In this document: one piece after another, positions 1-6,897 of the stretch
How the letters are laid out: each line of letters begins with the position of its first letter
Numbering within the stretch: position 1 is the first letter of the stretch
The notes under the pieces: model-generated
The model's input: only the letters and a program-made list of their open reading frames with translations
Database searches by the model: none
What the model was told of the DNA's origin: nothing
Assembly (NCBI GenBank): GCA_937872005.1
Contig: CALMPQ010000341.1
Location: 1 to 8,513, forward strand
Direction: 5' to 3'
DNA from: an uncultured Propioniciclava sp.
Lineage (GTDB): Bacteria; Actinomycetota; Actinomycetes; Propionibacteriales; Propionibacteriaceae
Length of the DNA: 8,513 bases
Translations under genes and position numbers: made by a program

Positions 1-437
1 TGGGATCCGACCTGGGCATCCGCACCGTGAAGTCGGCCAAGGCCGAGTTCGACGAGTTGGGCGCCTGGGACGGCGAGCGCGCCGCGGCCCCGACCGAGGA
101 GCCGGCGGTCGGCGCGGGCGACGAGGGCCTCGTCCTCGCGTCGTGGCGCCTGCTCATCGACGGCTCGGCGGCCAACGACGGCGCGGACGCGCTGATCGCC
201 ACCGGCAAGCCGCTGGTGGCGCGCCTGAGCCCGGCCACGGCGTCCGGCCTCGGTGTGGCCGAGGGCGAGGACGTCACGATCACCGCGGGCGGCGGGCAGG
301 TCACCCTGCCGCTGTTCGTGGAGGATTCCATGGTCGACGGGGTCGTCTGGATCCCCGGCAACCGACGCGGCGAGGGGCTCGGTGAGCTCCGCGTCACGGC
401 GGGCGAAACCGTCACTGTCACCGGAGGTGCGGCATGA
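1..437 (+). CDS. nuoG: NADH-quinone oxidoreductase subunit G, C-terminal fragment (5' end outside window)
   Basis: NuoG is the large iron-sulfur subunit of the cytoplasmic arm of complex I; it carries electrons from the NADH/FMN module towards NuoI. Only the last 144 residues are here: the frame is open from the window edge (first full codon at 3) to TGA at 435-437, and the GTG at 27 is internal, not a start. The visible part has the look of the molybdopterin-dinucleotide-binding C-terminal domain of the molybdopterin oxidoreductase fold: a VARLSPATASGLGVAEGEDV stretch, then the VTLPLFVEDSMVDGVVWIP segment and a final beta-rich VTAGETVTVTG. The cluster-binding cysteines lie upstream and cannot be checked. 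The stop overlaps the nuoH start (ATGA). Identity rests on this domain plus the position directly before nuoH; the fragment alone would be compatible with other family members. Confidence 0.9.
   Translation, partial: GSDLGIRTVKSAKAEFDELGAWDGERAAAPTEEPAVGAGDEGLVLASWRLLIDGSAANDGADALIATGKPLVARLSPATASGLGVAEGEDVTITAGGGQVTLPLFVEDSMVDGVVWIPGNRRGEGLGELRVTAGETVTVTGGAA
423..427 (+). promoter_or_regulatory. Shine-Dalgarno sequence of nuoH
   Basis: GGAGG lies inside the last codons of nuoG, 6 bases before ATG 434. It favours ATG 434 over the in-frame ATG at 455 (Met8), which has no comparable upstream site. The ATGA overlap with the nuoG stop suggests translational coupling. Confidence 0.75.
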
Positions 438-1771
438 CCCCAGGTTCCATCTTCATGAACGATCCCTGGTGGATCGTCCTGATCAAGGTCATCGGCGTCG
501 TCGTGCTGCTGCTGACCTGGACCATCTTCAACGTCTGGTACGAGCGGCGCCTCGTCGCCAAGATGCAGCACCGCCTCGGCCCGATCATGAACCCCATCGC
601 GCTGGGCGGTCTCGGCCAGGCGCTGGGTGACGGCATGAAGCTCCTGTTCAAGGAGGACTTCGCGCCGGGCATGGTCGACAAGGTGCTCTTCACGATCGCA
701 CCGCTCATCGCCGGCGTGGCGGCCTTCACCGCCTGGTCGGTCATCCCGCTGGGCGGCGAGGTGAACATGTTCGGCGTGCAGACTCGCCTGCAGGTCGCCG
801 ACATGCCGGTCTCGGCGCTGCTGATCCTCGCCGTCGCGTCCGTGGCCATCTACGGCTTCGTGCTCGCGGGTTGGAGCTCGCAGTCGCCCTACTCGCTGCT
901 CGGCTCGCTGCGCTCCTCGGCGCAGATGATCAGCTACGAGATCTCGATGGGCCTGAGCTACGTGGCGGTGTTCCTCTATGCCGGCTCGATGTCGACCACC
1001 GAGATCGTCGAGGCGCAGGGCCTGCCGCTGTTCGGCGGCAACCCCCTCGGCCTGCAGCAGTGGTACTGGTTGCTGCTCCTGCCGTCGTTCATCGTCTACG
1101 CCATCTCGATGGTCGGCGAGACCAACCGTGCGCCGTTCGACCTCCCCGAGTGCGAGTCCGAGCTGGTCTCGGGTCACCTCACCGAGTACACCGGCTTCCG
1201 CTACGCCATCTTCTTCCTCGCCGAGTACATCAACATGGCGACGGTGTCGGCGGTCGCGACGACGCTGTTCCTCGGTGGCTACAAGGCGATCTGGCCGCTG
1301 GGCTTCATCATCCCCGACACGGGCTACTGGGGCTTCCTGTGGTTCGCCATCAAGGTGCAGCTGCTGATCTCGGTGTTCGTGTGGCTGCGTGGCACCCTGC
1401 CGCGGTTCCGCTACGACCAGTTCATGAACCTGGGCTGGAAGTGGCTGATCCCGATCTCACTGGCCTGGATCATGATCATCGCGCTGCTCCGCGGCCTGAT
1501 GAACCACGGCCTGCTGCAGGGCCCGCTGCTCTGGATCATCATCGGCGTCGTCATCGCCGCCCTCATCGCCGTGGTCTTCCTCGGCGGCGACGGGAAGGTC
1601 GACGGTATGGCCGACGTGGACGACGAACCCTTCGACGTCTTCTCCGGCGGCTTCCCGGTGCCCCCGATGCCCGGGCAGACGCTGCCCGAGCTCGCCGACG
1701 TGGTGGCCGGGACGGCCGAGTTCGACCAGGCCGCACCCGCGGCGTCCGATGACAGGAAGGACGAGGAGTAA
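434..1771 (+). CDS. nuoH: NADH-quinone oxidoreductase subunit H
   Basis: NuoH (ND1 homologue) is the membrane subunit that docks the cytoplasmic arm and forms much of the quinone chamber, coupling quinone reduction to proton pumping. The 445-residue product has about eight or nine hydrophobic segments from residue 12 to 383. Family signatures are the [14 protein letters not shown] stretch (E37-P50) after the first helix and [12 protein letters not shown] (228-239) followed by CESE. D236, E239, E241 and E243 match the spacing of the E. coli acidic residues D213, E216, E218 and E220 in the quinone-side loop. Conserved YxNMATVSA and a [13 protein letters not shown] segment follow. After the last helix comes a hydrophilic, acidic tail of about 60 residues (384-445) with a proline-rich FPVPPMPGQ at 407-415, absent from the 325-residue E. 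coli protein. Start chosen from the GGAGG site and ATGA overlap with nuoG; the TAA stop shares one base with the nuoI ATG. Confidence 0.97.
   Translation: MTPGSIFMNDPWWIVLIKVIGVVVLLLTWTIFNVWYERRLVAKMQHRLGPIMNPIALGGLGQALGDGMKLLFKEDFAPGMVDKVLFTIAPLIAGVAAFTAWSVIPLGGEVNMFGVQTRLQVADMPVSALLILAVASVAIYGFVLAGWSSQSPYSLLGSLRSSAQMISYEISMGLSYVAVFLYAGSMSTTEIVEAQGLPLFGGNPLGLQQWYWLLLLPSFIVYAISMVGETNRAPFDLPECESELVSGHLTEYTGFRYAIFFLAEYINMATVSAVATTLFLGGYKAIWPLGFIIPDTGYWGFLWFAIKVQLLISVFVWLRGTLPRFRYDQFMNLGWKWLIPISLAWIMIIALLRGLMNHGLLQGPLLWIIIGVVIAALIAVVFLGGDGKVDGMADVDDEPFDVFSGGFPVPPMPGQTLPELADVVAGTAEFDQAAPAASDDRKDEE
1754..1768 (+). promoter_or_regulatory. Purine-rich ribosome-binding region of nuoI
   Basis: AGGAAGG (1754-1760, 10 bases before the ATG) and GAGGAG (1763-1768, 2 bases before) form a double Shine-Dalgarno-like tract in the 3' end of nuoH. 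The upstream copy has the more usable spacing. It supports ATG 1771, which overlaps the nuoH TAA by one base. Confidence 0.6.
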
Positions 1772-2331
1772 TGGGCCTGTTCGATGCTTGGGCCGGCTTC
1801 GGCGTGACGTTCCGGACGATCTTCCGCAAGACGTTCACGCAGGGCTACCCCTACCCCGGCCAGGAGAAGGTCACCGCGCCACGCTTCCACGGTCGTCACC
1901 AGCTCAACCGCTGGCCCGATGGTCTGGAGAAGTGCGTCGGCTGTGAGTTGTGCGCCTGGGCCTGCCCCGCCGACGCCATCTACGTGGAGGGTGCCGACAA
2001 CACCGAGGACGCCCGGTTCTCCCCGGGTGAGCGGTACGGCTCCGTCTACCAGATCAACTACCTGCGCTGCATCCTGTGCGGGCTCTGCATCGAGGCGTGC
2101 CCCACGCGCGCGCTGACGATGACCAACGACTTCAAGCTGGCCGACACGACCCGCGAGAAGATGATCTACACCAAGGACCGCCTCCTCGCCCCGCTGCTGC
2201 CGGGCATGGAGGAGCCGCCGCACCCGCGACGCCTGGGCAATGACGAGAAGGACTACTTCCTCGGCCTGCCGCCCACCGGCGTGCCGGACACGCGCACCGG
2301 CCCGGCCGAGACCGAGGAGGTCGCCTCGTGA
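1771..2331 (+). CDS. nuoI: NADH-quinone oxidoreductase subunit I (2x[4Fe-4S] ferredoxin-type)
   Basis: NuoI (TYKY/Nqo9 homologue) carries clusters N6a and N6b, which bridge the NuoG chain to the terminal cluster N2 next to quinone. The 186-residue product has two ferredoxin-type motifs: [12 protein letters not shown] at 55-66 (C55, C58, C61, C65) and [12 protein letters not shown] at 100-111 (C100, C103, C106, C110), all eight cysteines present. In the usual crossed arrangement C55/C58/C61 with C110 hold one cluster and C100/C103/C106 with C65 the other. The N-terminus ([17 protein letters not shown]) is the amphipathic segment that packs on NuoH, and [14 protein letters not shown] is typical of the family. 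A charged, proline-containing tail of about 45 residues follows (roughly 142-186), without recognisable motif. The gene sits between nuoH and nuoJ as expected; its TGA overlaps the GTG of nuoJ by four bases (GTGA). Confidence 0.98.
   Translation: MGLFDAWAGFGVTFRTIFRKTFTQGYPYPGQEKVTAPRFHGRHQLNRWPDGLEKCVGCELCAWACPADAIYVEGADNTEDARFSPGERYGSVYQINYLRCILCGLCIEACPTRALTMTNDFKLADTTREKMIYTKDRLLAPLLPGMEEPPHPRRLGNDEKDYFLGLPPTGVPDTRTGPAETEEVAS
2314..2320 (+). promoter_or_regulatory. Shine-Dalgarno sequence of nuoJ
   Basis: GAGGAGG lies 7 bases before GTG 2328, inside the end of nuoI. This strong site at ideal spacing supports the GTG start, which overlaps the nuoI stop as GTGA. Confidence 0.8.
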
Positions 2332-3146
2332 ACACCACCCTGCTCCCCCTGGTGACTGGGGCGGAGGTGACCTTCTGGATCGCCGGCCCGCTCGCCGTGC
2401 TCGGCGCGCTCGGTCTCGTGCTCAGCCGCCGCGCGGTGTACGCCGCACTGTCGATGGCCGTGGCCATGATCAGCCTCGCGGTGCTGTACGCCTCGATGGA
2501 CGCCCCGTTCCTGGCGATGGCCCAGATCATCGTCTACACCGGTGCGGTCCTGATGATGTTCCTGTTCGTGCTGATGATGGTCGGTGTCGACACCCCCGAC
2601 TCGGCCGTGGAGACCCTCAAGGCGCAGCGCCCGCTGGCGCTGCTGGGCGGCATCGGCATCGCCGCCCTGCTGTTCTTCGCGATCGGCGGCGCCCTGCACC
2701 GGGCCGAGCCGGCCACGGTCGCCGGCGCGAACGCCGAGTTCGGCGGGAACGTCGAGGGCCTGGCCAACCTGCTCTTCGGCCGCTACGTGTTCGTGTTCGA
2801 GCTCTGCGCGGCGCTGCTGATCGTGGCCGCCGTCGGCGCCATGCTGCTGGCCCACCACCAGCGCGTGCGCATCCGCAAGGGCCAGCGCGAGATGGCCGCC
2901 GACCGCATGTACGCCTACGCCACGAAGGGCGAGCACCCCGGCACGCTGCCGAACTCGGGTGTCTTCGCCGGCACGAACGCCATCGGCGCGCCCGCCTTGC
3001 TGCCCGACGGCTCGGTCGCCGAGAAGTCGATCAGCCAGACGCTGGTCCTGCGCGGCGCGATGGTCGACCCGGTCCCGCTGCAGCAGGTCACCGGCCAGAC
3101 GTTCGCCGCGATCGAGGCGGTCAACGCCGATGAGGACGAGGTGTGA
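2328..3146 (+). CDS. nuoJ: NADH-quinone oxidoreductase subunit J with long C-terminal tail
   Basis: NuoJ (ND6 homologue) is a membrane subunit between NuoH and NuoK/NuoN; its third helix, with a pi-bulge, is thought to gate coupling between quinone chemistry and proton channels. Five hydrophobic segments are visible at about 14-32, 36-55, 62-84, 102-122 and 153-175. The third holds the family signature [19 protein letters not shown] (66-84). Residues 180-272 form a hydrophilic tail of about 93 residues, beginning with basic [13 protein letters not shown] and continuing with [13 protein letters not shown] and a [20 protein letters not shown] segment. E. coli NuoJ has only about 184 residues, so the tail is an addition; my recollection is that long NuoJ tails are common in Actinomycetota. 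By topology it should be cytoplasmic, but that is inferred. GTG start supported by GAGGAGG 7 bases upstream; the stop TGA overlaps the nuoK start by one base (TGATG). Confidence 0.96.
   Translation: MNTTLLPLVTGAEVTFWIAGPLAVLGALGLVLSRRAVYAALSMAVAMISLAVLYASMDAPFLAMAQIIVYTGAVLMMFLFVLMMVGVDTPDSAVETLKAQRPLALLGGIGIAALLFFAIGGALHRAEPATVAGANAEFGGNVEGLANLLFGRYVFVFELCAALLIVAAVGAMLLAHHQRVRIRKGQREMAADRMYAYATKGEHPGTLPNSGVFAGTNAIGAPALLPDGSVAEKSISQTLVLRGAMVDPVPLQQVTGQTFAAIEAVNADEDEV
3132..3141 (+). promoter_or_regulatory. Shine-Dalgarno region of nuoK
   Basis: GAGGA (3132-3136) and GAGG (3138-3141) at the end of nuoJ lie 9 and 4 bases before ATG 3146. The alternative ATG at 3155 would be 13 bases from the nearer copy, and GTG 3143 only 1 base, so ATG 3146 fits best. 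Confidence 0.55.
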
Positions 3147-3454
3147 TGGCCATGATGAACCCCGAGAACTACCTCATCCTCGCCGCCCTGTTGTTCGCCA
3201 TCGGCGCCGTCGGCGTCCTCACCCGACGCAACGCGCTCGTCGCGTTCATGTGCGTCGAGCTGATGCTGAACGCGTGCAACCTGGCGCTGGTCGCCGGCTC
3301 GCACATCCACGGTGTCCTCGACGGGCAGGTGGGCGCCTTCTTCGTGATGGTGGTCGCGGCCTCCGAGGTCGTGGTCGGCCTGGCCATCATCGTCATGATC
3401 TACCGGACGCGCCGTTCGACCTCGGTCGACGACGCCAACCTGCTGAAGCTCTGA
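3146..3454 (+). CDS. nuoK: NADH-quinone oxidoreductase subunit K
   Basis: NuoK (ND4L homologue) is a small three-helix membrane subunit that forms the first, so-called E-channel part of the proton-translocating chain with NuoJ. With the chosen ATG it has 102 residues. Helices lie at about 9-25, 30-50 and 62-86. E38 (in [15 protein letters not shown]) and E74 (in [13 protein letters not shown]) match E. coli E36 and E72, the two membrane-buried glutamates essential for activity. The conserved RRNA turn after helix 1 and the C-terminal SVDDANLLK are present, the latter typical of actinobacterial NuoK. Possible starts are GTG 3143, ATG 3146, ATG 3152 and ATG 3155. The last gives 99 residues beginning MNPENYL, which matches the usual family start, while 3146 has the best ribosome-binding spacing. 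I chose 3146, but the N-terminus is uncertain by up to four residues. TGA ends 10 bases before nuoL. Confidence 0.96.
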   Translation: MAMMNPENYLILAALLFAIGAVGVLTRRNALVAFMCVELMLNACNLALVAGSHIHGVLDGQVGAFFVMVVAASEVVVGLAIIVMIYRTRRSTSVDDANLLKL

Positions 3455-3460
3455 GGTGGG
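3453..3460 (+). promoter_or_regulatory. Shine-Dalgarno sequence that sets the nuoL start
   Basis: GAGGTGGG begins in the nuoK stop codon; its GAGG core (3453-3456) lies 8 bases before GTG 3465. The earlier in-frame GTG 3456 overlaps this element and has no good site upstream, so GTG 3465 is preferred. Confidence 0.65.
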
Positions 3461-3464
3461 CGAC

Positions 3465-5375
3465 GTGATCCTTCTCGAAACCATCGCCGAACCGGTCGCC
3501 GCGACCGGGATGTTCACGTGGGCGTGGACGATGATCGCCGTGCCGGCGGTCGTGGCGGGCCTGTTGCTGCTGGCCGGCAAGCTGTCGGACGCCTGGGGTC
3601 ACCTCCTCGCGACCGCGGCCGTCGCCTGGTCGTTCGCGATCGCGGTGTGCCTGTTCGCCGAGCAGTTGCTCGCGCCGGCCACCGAGCGTGCCGTGGCGGC
3701 ACCCCTCTACACCTGGTTCAGCGTGGGGGAGTGGAGCTTCCAGGTCGGCCTGCTGGTCGACCAGCTGTCGATCCTCTTCGCGATGCTCATCACCGGTGTC
3801 GGTGGCCTCATCCACGTGTACTCGATCGGCTACATGAGCCACGACCCGCGCCGCCGCCGGTTCTTCGCCTACCTGAACCTGTTCATCGCCGCGATGCTCG
3901 TGCTGGTGCTGGCCGACAACTACCTGATCCTGTTCGTCGGTTGGGAGGGCGTCGGCCTGGCGTCGTACCTGCTGATCAGCTTCTGGCAGCACAAGCCCTC
4001 GGCGGCCGCCGCCGGCACGAAGGCGTTCGTCATGAACCGCGTCGGTGACCTCGGCATGCTGATGGCGATCTCGACCATGCTGGCCATGTTCGGCAGCTCG
4101 AAGTTCACCGAGGTGAACGCCGCCGCGGCCGAGACCGCCCCGCTGTGGGCCACGCTGATCGGCCTGTTCCTGCTGCTGGGTGCCTGTGGCAAGTCGGCCC
4201 AGGTGCCGCTGCAGGCCTGGCTCCTGGACGCCATGGAGGGCCCGACGCCCGTGTCGGCCCTGATCCACGCGGCCACGATGGTGACCGCGGGTGTCTACCT
4301 GGTCGTCCGCAGCCATGCCCTGTTCGAGGCCGCCCCGACAGCCCAGATGGCCGTCGTCATCGTCGCCACGGTGACGCTGCTCGCGGGCGCCTGGATCGGC
4401 ACGAGCCAGGACGACATCAAGAAGGTGCTGGCCGGTTCGACGATGTCGCAGATCGGTTACATGATGCTGGCCGCGGGCATCGGCCCGGCCGGTTACGCGT
4501 TCGCGATCTTCCACCTGCTGACCCACGGCTTCTTCAAGGCCAACATGTTCCTCGGGGCCGGGTCGGTCATGCACGGCATGAACGACGACGTCGACATGCG
4601 CCACTACGGTGCGCTGAGCAAGGCGATGAAGGTCACCTTCCTCACCTTCGCGATGGGCTACCTGGCGATCATCGGCTTCCCGTTCTTCTCGGGCTACTTC
4701 TCCAAGGACCACATCATCGAGGCGGCCTTCGCCCACAACACCTTCATCGGCGTGTGCGCGCTGATCGGCGCCGGCATCACCGCGTTCTACATGACGCGCC
4801 TGATGCTGATGACGTTCTTCGGCGAGAAGCGCTGGCTGCCGGGCGTCCACCCGCACGAGTCGCCCAAGGTCATGACGATCCCGCTCATCGTGCTGGCGAT
4901 CCTCTCGGTCGGCGCGGGCATCGTGATGAACTTCTGGATCCAGACCTGGCTCGAGCCGGCCCTGGGGACCCACGCCCACGAGCTGAGCCTCGTCCCGACC
5001 CCGGTCGGCTGGGCGACGATGGCCGTCGTGGCACTCGGTGTGGTGGCGGGCTGGCTGGTGTTCGGCCGCGGTTCGATCCCGGCCACGGCTCCGGCGACGA
5101 ACAACCCGATCACGCTGGCCGGCCGCAACGTCCTGTTCGGCGACCAGGTGAACGACTTCCTGTTCGTCTCCCCGGCCACGGCGCTGGCGTCCGGTGTCGA
5201 CACCACCGACGCCCGGGGCATCGACACGGCGCTGGACAACAGCGGGCGCGCGTTCGCCGGCCTGTCCACGCAGATGCGCCGCCTGCAAACCGGGTACGCC
5301 CGCAGCTACGCCCTCACCATGGTGTTCGGCGCGCTGGTCGTGGGTGCCGTTCTGATCCTCACCCAGCTGGGTTGA
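3465..5375 (+). CDS. nuoL: NADH-quinone oxidoreductase subunit L (antiporter-like)
   Basis: NuoL (ND5 homologue) is the distal antiporter-like pump subunit of the membrane arm. With GTG 3465 the protein has 636 residues (E. coli: 613), almost entirely hydrophobic helices, fitting the family's 16. Key residues are visible: E161 in LFVGWEGVGLASYLL (E. coli E144), K243 in GACGKSAQVPLQAWLLDAM (K229), H268 in ALIHAATMV (H254) and K414 in the broken-helix motif GYFSKDHIIE (K399). Conserved HDPRRRRFFAYLNLF and LTHGFFKANMFLGAGSV are also present. Residues from about 535 form the linker to the last helix (about 615-635), the region that makes the long lateral helix in known structures; its sequence is poorly conserved. 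Start: GTG 3465 has a GAGG core 8 bases upstream, GTG 3456 (three residues longer) does not. ATG 3510 would remove 15 residues and is less likely. It is followed after 13 bases by nuoM. Confidence 0.97.
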   Translation: MILLETIAEPVAATGMFTWAWTMIAVPAVVAGLLLLAGKLSDAWGHLLATAAVAWSFAIAVCLFAEQLLAPATERAVAAPLYTWFSVGEWSFQVGLLVDQLSILFAMLITGVGGLIHVYSIGYMSHDPRRRRFFAYLNLFIAAMLVLVLADNYLILFVGWEGVGLASYLLISFWQHKPSAAAAGTKAFVMNRVGDLGMLMAISTMLAMFGSSKFTEVNAAAAETAPLWATLIGLFLLLGACGKSAQVPLQAWLLDAMEGPTPVSALIHAATMVTAGVYLVVRSHALFEAAPTAQMAVVIVATVTLLAGAWIGTSQDDIKKVLAGSTMSQIGYMMLAAGIGPAGYAFAIFHLLTHGFFKANMFLGAGSVMHGMNDDVDMRHYGALSKAMKVTFLTFAMGYLAIIGFPFFSGYFSKDHIIEAAFAHNTFIGVCALIGAGITAFYMTRLMLMTFFGEKRWLPGVHPHESPKVMTIPLIVLAILSVGAGIVMNFWIQTWLEPALGTHAHELSLVPTPVGWATMAVVALGVVAGWLVFGRGSIPATAPATNNPITLAGRNVLFGDQVNDFLFVSPATALASGVDTTDARGIDTALDNSGRAFAGLSTQMRRLQTGYARSYALTMVFGALVVGAVLILTQLG

Positions 5376-5383
5376 GGGAGGAG
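5375..5383 (+). promoter_or_regulatory. Shine-Dalgarno sequence of nuoM
   Basis: AGGGAGGAG fills most of the 13-base space between nuoL and nuoM and ends 5 bases before ATG 5389. It is the clearest ribosome-binding site in the window. Confidence 0.85.
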
Positions 5384-5388
5384 TTGAC

Positions 5389-6897
5389 ATGACATTCCCC
5401 TGGTTGACCTTCCTCGGCCTGCTGCCGCTCGTCGGTGGCGTGCTGCTCTTCCTGCCCATGGGCAGGGGGGCCGCGCGCGCCCTCGGCCTGGCCTTCTCGG
5501 GTCTGACCCTCGCGGTCGCGATCGGTGTGACCGCGCTCCACGTGACCGGAGCCGAGCTCGCGGTCCAGGTCCCTTGGATCCGGGCGTTCGGGGCCTGGTG
5601 GGCGCTCGACGTCGACGGCATGGGCCTCGCCATGGTGCTGATGACGGCGATCCTCACCCCCCTGGTGCTGCTCGCCGAGTGGGAGCCGCCGGCCAACCGC
5701 TGGACCGCCCAGGCGTTCTTCGCGCTCGTGCTGATCCTCGAGGGCCTGTCGCTGTTCGTCTTCATGGCGAACGACGTCCTGCTGTTCTACCTCTTCTTCG
5801 AGGCGACCCTGATCCCGACGTACTTCCTCATCGTCGGCTTCGGCGGCGTGCGGCGCGGCTACGCGGCGGTCAAGTTCCTGCTGTTCAGCCTCGCCGGTGG
5901 TCTGGTCATGCTGGCCTCGGTGGTCGGTGTCTACGTGGTGGGTGCCGCCCAGGGCGTCCCGTCCTACCTGGTCGACGACCTCGCGGCGGTGCGCTTCGAC
6001 GGCGACCTCGGCCGTTGGCTGATGCTCGGCTTCCTGTTCGCCTTCATCGTGAAGGCGCCGATGGTGCCGCTGCACACCTGGCTGCCGGATGCCGCCGAGC
6101 ACTCCACGCCGGGCACCGCGACCCTGCTGGTCGGCGTCCTCGACAAGATCGGCACCTTCGGGATGATCAAGCTCTGCCTGGGCCTGTTCCCCGAGGCGTC
6201 GCTGTGGATCACCCCGTTCATGGTGTGGTTCGCGGTCGTCTCGATCATCTGGGGTGCGCTGGGCGCCATCGGCAGCAAGAACCTCATGCGCCTGGTGGCC
6301 TACACCTCCGTCAGCCACTTCGGGTTCATGGTGCTGGGCATCTACGCCTTCACCACGGCCTCGATGACCGGCTCGATCTTCTACATGCTCAACCACGGCT
6401 TCTCGACCGCCGCGATGTTCCTGGTCGTCGGGTACATGGCCAAGCGGACGGGCAGCTACGACATCGCCGCGTACGGGGGCGTCCAGAAGGTCGCCCCGGT
6501 CCTGGCCGGTGTCCTGCTCGTGTCGGGCCTCGCGACCCTGTCGCTGCCCGGTCTGGCACCGTTCGTCAGCGAGTTCATGGTGATCGCCGGCGCGTGGAGC
6601 CGCTACCCGGTGGTGACCGCCGTGTCGATCATCGGCGTGGTGCTCGCGGCGGTCTACATCCTGCGCATGTACCAGCGCACGATGACCGGCCCGATCGCCG
6701 AGCCCACCGCCGCCCAGTTCACCGGTCGCGACCTGACCGGCATCGAGAAGGCGGTCATGGTCCCGATCATCGGCATCCTGCTGTTCCTCGGGTTCGTCCC
6801 GCAGCCCGCCGTGCAACTGGTTGAGCCCACCGCCAAGGCGACGCTGGCCCACGTCGGGACCACCGACCCGGCCGCCGTCGTGAAGGGAGCCGAGTGA
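5389..6897 (+). CDS. nuoM: NADH-quinone oxidoreductase subunit M (antiporter-like)
   Basis: NuoM (ND4 homologue) is the central antiporter-like proton-pumping subunit. The product has 502 residues (E. coli: 509) with roughly 14 hydrophobic helices. Key residues occur at family spacings: E138 in FYLFFEATLIPTYFL (E. coli E144), K222 in FIVKAPMVPLHTWLPDAAE (K234), K253 in VGVLDKIGTFG (K265) and the helix-12 glutamate E395 in LAPFVSEFMVIAG (E407). K222-K253 (31) and K253-E395 (142) are the same distances as in E. coli. The usual LPDAH histidine is alanine here (A236), with E237 and H238 following; LPDA(A/T)xE...TPGT is, as I recall, the normal actinobacterial form, so it is not a defect. Conserved AYTSVSHFGFMVLG and NHGFSTAAMFLVVGY motifs are present. 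Start set by AGGGAGGAG 5 bases upstream; the TGA shares a base with the nuoN ATG (TGATG). Confidence 0.98.
   Translation: MTFPWLTFLGLLPLVGGVLLFLPMGRGAARALGLAFSGLTLAVAIGVTALHVTGAELAVQVPWIRAFGAWWALDVDGMGLAMVLMTAILTPLVLLAEWEPPANRWTAQAFFALVLILEGLSLFVFMANDVLLFYLFFEATLIPTYFLIVGFGGVRRGYAAVKFLLFSLAGGLVMLASVVGVYVVGAAQGVPSYLVDDLAAVRFDGDLGRWLMLGFLFAFIVKAPMVPLHTWLPDAAEHSTPGTATLLVGVLDKIGTFGMIKLCLGLFPEASLWITPFMVWFAVVSIIWGALGAIGSKNLMRLVAYTSVSHFGFMVLGIYAFTTASMTGSIFYMLNHGFSTAAMFLVVGYMAKRTGSYDIAAYGGVQKVAPVLAGVLLVSGLATLSLPGLAPFVSEFMVIAGAWSRYPVVTAVSIIGVVLAAVYILRMYQRTMTGPIAEPTAAQFTGRDLTGIEKAVMVPIIGILLFLGFVPQPAVQLVEPTAKATLAHVGTTDPAAVVKGAE
6883..6889 (+). promoter_or_regulatory. Shine-Dalgarno sequence of nuoN
   Basis: AAGGGAG at the end of nuoM lies 7 bases before ATG 6897 and 4 bases before the alternative GTG 6894. 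The spacing favours ATG 6897, which overlaps the nuoM TGA as TGATG. Confidence 0.65.

Noticed and set aside
27..29. GTG 27 as the start of a separate 136-residue protein
   Set aside because: The frame is open upstream to the window edge and the sequence is the C-terminal domain of NuoG, so this is an internal valine codon.
5360..5390. Possible terminator or promoter in the nuoL-nuoM gap
   Set aside because: The 13-base gap is filled by the Shine-Dalgarno sequence; there is no inverted repeat with a T-run, and a TTGACA-like string at 5384-5389 abuts the start codon with no -10 element in non-coding sequence.
4145..5392. A 415-codon + strand frame inside nuoL, and similar frames inside nuoH, nuoM and nuoN
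   Set aside because: Out-of-frame translations rich in Arg, Gly, Pro and His with no domain; the in-frame proteins are clearly the real products.
3393..5765. A 790-codon open frame on the - strand, antisense to nuoL and the start of nuoM
   Set aside because: Its translation is low-complexity and rich in Arg, His, Glu, Gln and Asp, as expected from the complement of GC-rich hydrophobic codons. The + strand over the same bases encodes NuoL with all catalytic residues, and no family is recognisable in the antisense product.
5359..6852. A 497-codon - strand open frame antisense to nuoM
   Set aside because: Same charged, low-complexity composition; a by-product of strong third-position GC bias in nuoM.
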